Origin: Paracoccaceae bacterium
GTDB taxonomy: Bacteria > Pseudomonadota > Alphaproteobacteria > Rhodobacterales > Rhodobacteraceae
Direction of reading: 5' to 3'
DNA length: 9,980 bases
Assembly (NCBI GenBank): GCA_003512825.1
Contig: DOOI01000218.1
Coordinates: 19,724-29,703, forward strand
The position numbers and the translations under genes are program-made. The notes beneath the pieces were generated by a model. That model had not been told where the DNA came from, made no database searches, and saw only the letters and a program-made list of their open reading frames with translations. Positions 6,992-9,980 of this stretch are shown here, piece by piece. How positions within the stretch are numbered: position 1 is the first letter of the stretch; each line of letters opens with the position of its first letter.

Positions 6992-7912
6992 ATGTCCAAC
7001 GAAATCACTTGGGCCTTTGCCCACCCCGTCCAACGCTCTGAGGCCACCGCGCCAAAGGGCCCATTGGATCGCATCAGTCTGCGCGACCATATCGTCGCGG
7101 TTGAAATCGGGGCGTTCCAGCAAGAGCGCGGCCATACCCAGCGCATCTGCTTCAATATTGTCGTCGAGGTGCGCCCCCATGACAGCGACTTGGGGGATGA
7201 CGTCGACCGCATCCTTTCCTATGACAAGGTAACCGAAGCCATTGCTGCCGAACTCGCAGCAGAGCGTCTCAATCTGCTGGAGACCTTGGCCGAACGCGTC
7301 GCCGAGCGCATCCTGCTTGAACCGCTCGCCATGCGCGTCTTCGTTCGCATCGAGAAACTCGACCGTGGCCCCGGTGCCCTTGGTGTGGAAATTGTCCGCG
7401 CCCGCAAACCCGAAGCGCCACCCGTGCCCGAAGATCGCCCCCATCCACGGGTGATCTATCTCTCCAATCCCGCCATCGCCGCCCCGCATTTGCCGCAATG
7501 GCTTGACCAGTTGGAAGCCGAAGGTCGCCCGGTTATCCTTTGCGTCGGCGCCGCAGAAGCGCCCGCACCGCAAGTGCCCCACAAAATGGCGCAGCGTCGC
7601 ATTGATCTTCTCGGTATCGAGCAAAATGCTTGGGTGCTCGCCGCCCGTGACAATCGCTGCGTCGTGGTCAGCACCCGCACCGAACTTGACTGGGCCATGC
7701 GCCACCAGCGCATGTCCGTCTGGGCGCCGTCAAAAATCGTGCTCGATGCGGTTGACGGCCCCTCCGCCAGCCCAAGGGATGCTCTGGCGCTGGTGCATTG
7801 GTTCGCGCGTGCGATGAAAGCGGATTCGCTCTTGGTGATTGGCGAGGCCGCGCCTGTCGGCCAAGACCTGCCGCTGCGGGCCGTTGCAACAGATGTTCAT
7901 CTCCTGCCCTGA
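6992..7912 (+). CDS. folB: Dihydroneopterin aldolase (FolB) with a C-terminal amino-acid-kinase-like extension
   Basis: A 306-residue protein, whereas stand-alone FolB is about 120. Residues about 26-136 are a FolB domain, which converts 7,8-dihydroneopterin to 6-hydroxymethyl-dihydropterin and glycolaldehyde in folate synthesis. Expected features are present: IGAFQQERG with Glu45, SYDKV with Tyr77, LLETLAERVAE with Glu97, Lys122 in the terminal strand and GALGVEIVR. A proline-rich linker (140-152) leads to a second domain (about 153-306). Its pieces PVILCVGAAEA, HKMAQRRIDLLGIEQNAWVLAA and VLDAVDGPSASPRDALALVHWFA recall the layout of amino-acid-kinase-family proteins, but the glycine-rich phosphate-binding signatures look lost. 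That resemblance is my inference. The ATG follows GGAGG (6981-6985) by 6 bases. folP follows within 40 bases, so the two are probably co-transcribed. Confidence 0.9.
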   Translation: MSNEITWAFAHPVQRSEATAPKGPLDRISLRDHIVAVEIGAFQQERGHTQRICFNIVVEVRPHDSDLGDDVDRILSYDKVTEAIAAELAAERLNLLETLAERVAERILLEPLAMRVFVRIEKLDRGPGALGVEIVRARKPEAPPVPEDRPHPRVIYLSNPAIAAPHLPQWLDQLEAEGRPVILCVGAAEAPAPQVPHKMAQRRIDLLGIEQNAWVLAARDNRCVVVSTRTELDWAMRHQRMSVWAPSKIVLDAVDGPSASPRDALALVHWFARAMKADSLLVIGEAAPVGQDLPLRAVATDVHLLP

Positions 7913-7948
7913 CTTGCGAGCGTGTCGCGCCCATGGCAGACCTGCCGC

Positions 7949-8941
7949 ATGATCTATAACCGTCCCATCGCGCAAACCGACGTCGCCCGCCCGTCAGAGG
8001 CCCTCCCACTTGCGGGAGGCTGGGCATGGTTTACCCATGTTGAATTGCTCTCTCGTGAAGCACCCCCGCGCATCGTGCCCCATTCGGAACTCGCGCCGGA
8101 TGTGCTAGCGCGCCTCACCGCTCCGCGCCCCGATTTTGCCGGGCTCTCGATGGCGCGGCCACAGATCATGGGCATTCTCAACGTCACCCCAGACAGTTTT
8201 TCCGACGGTGGGCAGCATGACGCCCCAGAGGCGGCCCGCGCCCATGCGGCGGCCATGACCACCGAAGGCGCCGATCTGATTGATGTGGGCGGCGAAAGCA
8301 CCCGGCCGGGGTCTGAAACCGTGCCGGACGCTCAGGAAATCGCCCGCACCGCCCCGGTGATCGCGGCCTTGAAGGGCGGCTTGCCGCTTTCCATCGATAC
8401 ACGCAAATCCGCCGTCGCAGCGGCGGCGCTCGATGCTGGTGCGACCATTGTCAATGATGTCTCTGGTTTCACCTACGATCCGGCACTTGCGCCGCTTTGC
8501 GCGGCTCGGTCGGCGCCCATTTGCATCATGCATGCTCAAGGCGATCCACAAACCATGCAGCAAAATCCGCGTTATGCCGATGTGCTGTTGGATGTCTTTG
8601 ATTTCCTCGCCGCCCGTCTTGCCGCACTTGAGGCGCTTGGTATCCCGCGCGCTCAAATGATGGTCGATCCCGGCATCGGTTTTGGCAAGACGCAGGCGCA
8701 TAATCTGGCACTTCTCGCGCGGCTCTCGCTTTTTCACGCATTGGGTGTGCCTGTTTTGCTGGGGGTCTCGCGCAAACGCTTCATCGGCACCCTTGGCAAA
8801 GCACCCGAGCCCGCGCACCGCGTCTATGGGTCTGTCGCGCTGGCGCAGGCGGCAGTTGGGCAGGGGGTGCAGATGATCCGGGTGCACGACGTCTTCGCAA
8901 CCCGCTCCGCCCTGTCGCTCTGGAGCGCCCAAAACGCTTGA
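7949..8941 (+). CDS. folP: Dihydropteroate synthase
   Basis: Joins 6-hydroxymethyl-dihydropterin pyrophosphate with p-aminobenzoate to form dihydropteroate; it is the sulfonamide target. The 330 residues carry every expected TIM-barrel motif in order: NVTPDSFSDGG (78-88), GGESTRPG (114-121), SIDTRK (148-153), NDVSG (169), MHAQGDPQTMQ, DPGIGFGK (240-247, Lys247), GVSRKRFIG (Arg275) and IRVHDV (His313). About 72 residues precede the barrel (LPLAGGWAWF, then PRIVPHSELAPDVLARLTAPR), longer than in most bacteria. I recall this as common in Rhodobacterales. I chose ATG 7949 because related proteins, as I remember them, begin near MxYxRPI. A GTG at 7922 would add 9 residues. Neither has a clear Shine-Dalgarno, so coupling to folB translation is likely. 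The glmM gene often found after folP is absent here. Confidence 0.95.
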   Translation: MIYNRPIAQTDVARPSEALPLAGGWAWFTHVELLSREAPPRIVPHSELAPDVLARLTAPRPDFAGLSMARPQIMGILNVTPDSFSDGGQHDAPEAARAHAAAMTTEGADLIDVGGESTRPGSETVPDAQEIARTAPVIAALKGGLPLSIDTRKSAVAAAALDAGATIVNDVSGFTYDPALAPLCAARSAPICIMHAQGDPQTMQQNPRYADVLLDVFDFLAARLAALEALGIPRAQMMVDPGIGFGKTQAHNLALLARLSLFHALGVPVLLGVSRKRFIGTLGKAPEPAHRVYGSVALAQAAVGQGVQMIRVHDVFATRSALSLWSAQNA

Positions 8942-8943
8942 CG

Positions 8944-8962
8944 GACCGTCGAGCGACCGTCG
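8944..8962 (+). repeat. Tandem octamer in the gap after folP
   Basis: GACCGTCG occurs at 8944-8951 and again at 8955-8962, immediately after the folP stop, with partly self-complementary flanks (GACGG-A-CCGTC at 8940-8950). No stable hairpin with a T-run is formed. It is probably minor. Confidence 0.25.
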
Positions 8963-8980
8963 GCCTTAAGGTGTCTGGTT

Positions 8981-9027
8981 GGAGGGTGTGTTGATAAGAC
9001 TTAATATTTGCGGCAGCTCTTTGCGCT
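8981..9027 (+). other. Ribosome binding site and signal-peptide code in different frames (probable frameshift)
   Basis: GGAGG (8981-8985) lies at a good distance before GTG 8988 and TTG 8991, which open the frame V-L-I-R-L. The hydrophobic signal-peptide core L-I-F-A-A-A-L-C-A-L-G-T-S-A-F-A is encoded at 9001-9048 in another frame, the frame of the downstream gene, and a TAA at 8995-8997 closes that frame upstream. Losing one base near 8998-9006 would give M-I-R-L-I-F-A-A-A-L, a textbook exported N-terminus. This points to a one-base insertion, either real or a sequencing error. Confidence 0.6.
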
Positions 9028-9480
9028 TTGGGCACCTCTGCATTTGCAATGGAGGCTCGGTTAGCGGCGCCTTGGGATGGCAAGAAAATCCCCAAAGGTC
9101 AGCAATGCACGCTGCAAGGCGGCACGCCCATGACCCCCGCGATTGCGCGCTCCGGCATCCCTGCGGGAACCGCATTCATCATCGGTGAATTCAACGATCG
9201 AGATTTTGCACCTCTATCGACGAAAGGCGGGCATGGCACGATTTCGTGGCCCGTCAAAGGCGCCAGCGCAAATTTGGGCGCCATCGCAGAAAACGCCACC
9301 AAAGGCGCCGGCGGCGCACAAGTGATGAAAGCCGCCCGCGCCACAGGTCAATTTGCCAGCAAAGGCTATCTCGCGCCATGCTCCGGGGGGCGTGGCAACC
9401 GCTATTTCATTGATCTCAAAGCAGTAGATGCACAGGGCAAAATCCTCGACAAGCTCCGCGTCGAAATGGGCCGCTATTGA
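9028..9480 (+). CDS. Small exported PEBP/YbhB-like protein, 5' end probably frameshifted
   Basis: The open frame from TTG 9028 gives 150 residues, but that start has no ribosome binding site and falls inside a signal peptide (LIFAAALCALGTSAFA, cleavage before Met-Glu-Ala at 9049). The intact gene probably began near 8988-8991. The mature protein is about 144 residues with two cysteines. Its layout recalls the phosphatidylethanolamine-binding (RKIP/YbhB) fold: C-x-x-x-GG-x-PMTPAI resembles the C-x-GG-x-x-SPPL entry, SGIPAGT is typical, DRDFAP stands where DPDAP is expected, and GYLAPCSGGRGNRYFIDLKAVD resembles GYxGPCPPxGxHRYxFxLYALD. It is divergent and the assignment is tentative. Function is unknown; periplasmic PEBP proteins are generally thought to bind small ligands. 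It may be a pseudogene if the frameshift is real. Confidence 0.65.
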   Translation: MGTSAFAMEARLAAPWDGKKIPKGQQCTLQGGTPMTPAIARSGIPAGTAFIIGEFNDRDFAPLSTKGGHGTISWPVKGASANLGAIAENATKGAGGAQVMKAARATGQFASKGYLAPCSGGRGNRYFIDLKAVDAQGKILDKLRVEMGRY

Positions 9481-9980
9481 AAGAGCCGCTTCAACGTCGC
9501 CCATTGCCCAATCACCAGCCCCGCAAGGATCAGGCCCAAAGCCGCGAAAAACCGCCATGGCAGGTCTTCGCCCAGAATGGCCCAGCCAAACACCACCGAC
9601 CAAAGCGGCACTTGGTAATTGACCAATGTCATGAACACCGACCCCACTGATCGGATCAGAAACACCCGGATCAATGCCGCCAATGCCGTGGGCACAAAAC
9701 CAAGGAAAAGGATTGCCAAGCCGGGACCAAGCCCAACCCAGCCCGGCAGACCCTCCACCGCCAGCATGAGCGGCATCATCACGACAGCGCCCACAACCAA
9801 GGTCATGGCTGCCATTGTGATTGAATCCATCGCAGGCGCGCGCCGCGTCAAGATCGAGGATACCGCATAGGCCAAAGTTGCCGCCAAACAGGCCAGTTGG
9901 CCCCAGCCCTCCATGCCCGCCCCCAGCCCTATCACTCCGGGCCCGATCAACACCAAAGCCCCGGCAAACCCCAGCGACAT
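9474..9980 (-). CDS. EamA/DMT-family transporter, C-terminal half (5'-truncated by window edge)
   Basis: The C-terminal 168 residues or so of an integral membrane protein of the drug/metabolite transporter superfamily, normally about 300 residues with ten helices in two EamA repeats. The visible part has about five hydrophobic segments. They include an early SLGFAGALVLIGP stretch, a GWGQLACLAATLAYAVSSILTRR-type helix, FLGFVPTALAALIRVFLI, and the signature VNYQVPLWSVVFGWAILGE followed by a last helix (AALGLILAGLVIG). The methionine at the window edge is probably internal. Substrate cannot be inferred; relatives export amino acids or small metabolites, or import nucleosides. The TAG stop (9474-9476 on the plus strand) lies within the last codons of the convergent PEBP-like gene, a 7-base tail-to-tail overlap with no terminator between them. 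Confidence 0.9.
   Translation of the reverse strand: MSLGFAGALVLIGPGVIGLGAGMEGWGQLACLAATLAYAVSSILTRRAPAMDSITMAAMTLVVGAVVMMPLMLAVEGLPGWVGLGPGLAILFLGFVPTALAALIRVFLIRSVGSVFMTLVNYQVPLWSVVFGWAILGEDLPWRFFAALGLILAGLVIGQWATLKRLFQ

Noticed and set aside
6953..7705. A 250-codon minus-strand frame opposite folB
   Set aside because: The FolB motifs on the plus strand are intact, and the antisense product is compositionally odd and unrecognised.
7933..7959. An eight-codon frame (ATG to TAA) between folB and folP, a possible leader peptide
   Set aside because: It has no ribosome binding site and no regulatory codon run, and is short enough to occur by chance.
8105..8932. A 275-codon minus-strand frame opposite folP
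   Set aside because: It is a codon-bias shadow of folP. No ribosome binding site and no motif support it.
8938..8971. TTGACG at the end of folP with TTAAGG downstream as a promoter for the PEBP-like gene
   Set aside because: The spacing is 22 bases and the -10 match is poor.
8979..9188. A 69-codon plus-strand frame starting at the good ribosome binding site before the PEBP-like gene
   Set aside because: After its first few residues the translation loses all protein-like character. It is better explained as the out-of-frame continuation of the shifted start of the downstream gene.
1..9980. Mobile element, CRISPR array, toxin-antitoxin or phage-defence genes
   Set aside because: No transposase, integrase, repeat-spacer array, small paired toxin/antitoxin frames or defence domains were seen. 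The gene content is core metabolism with uniform base composition.

Overview
The window looks like chromosomal housekeeping DNA from an alphaproteobacterium of the order Rhodobacterales (Roseobacter/Rhodobacteraceae type). This rests on high GC content, GC-rich third codon positions, the order glyQ - small DUF6446-like gene - glyS - pyruvate phosphate dikinase-like gene, and an N-terminally extended folP next to folB. I see no rRNA, tRNA, insertion sequence, CRISPR array, prophage or defence locus. What is unusual here lies inside and between ordinary genes.

Layout, left to right. Positions 1-3442 form a tight plus-strand translation operon: the end of glyQ, a small membrane-anchored cysteine-rich protein of unknown function (838-1383) and glyS. 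The junctions are a 4-base overlap and a 1-base gap. A strong hairpin (3457-3486) separates glyS from a long PPDK-like gene (3520-6090). Its phosphohistidine and PEP/pyruvate domains look intact, but its nucleotide-binding domain has lost several catalytic residues. A 183-base regulatory gap (6091-6273) holds a near-direct repeat, a CtrA-like box and a candidate promoter for a secreted SleB/CwlJ-type cell wall hydrolase (6274-6891).

A second strong hairpin (6913-6942) precedes a folate pair. The first gene is a double-length dihydroneopterin aldolase (6992-7912), whose C-terminal half resembles a decayed amino-acid-kinase fold. The second is dihydropteroate synthase (folP, 7949-8941). FolB and FolP act at nearby steps of dihydropteroate synthesis. 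A small secreted PEBP-like protein follows (9028-9480); its signal peptide is out of frame with its ribosome binding site, which suggests a one-base frameshift. It converges on, and overlaps by 7 bases, the 3' half of an EamA/DMT-type transporter on the minus strand that runs off the right edge.

No wholly new multi-gene system is evident. The best leads are the PPDK paralogue with a crippled ATP domain, the FolB fusion, the frameshifted signal peptide and the CtrA-like box upstream of the cell wall hydrolase.
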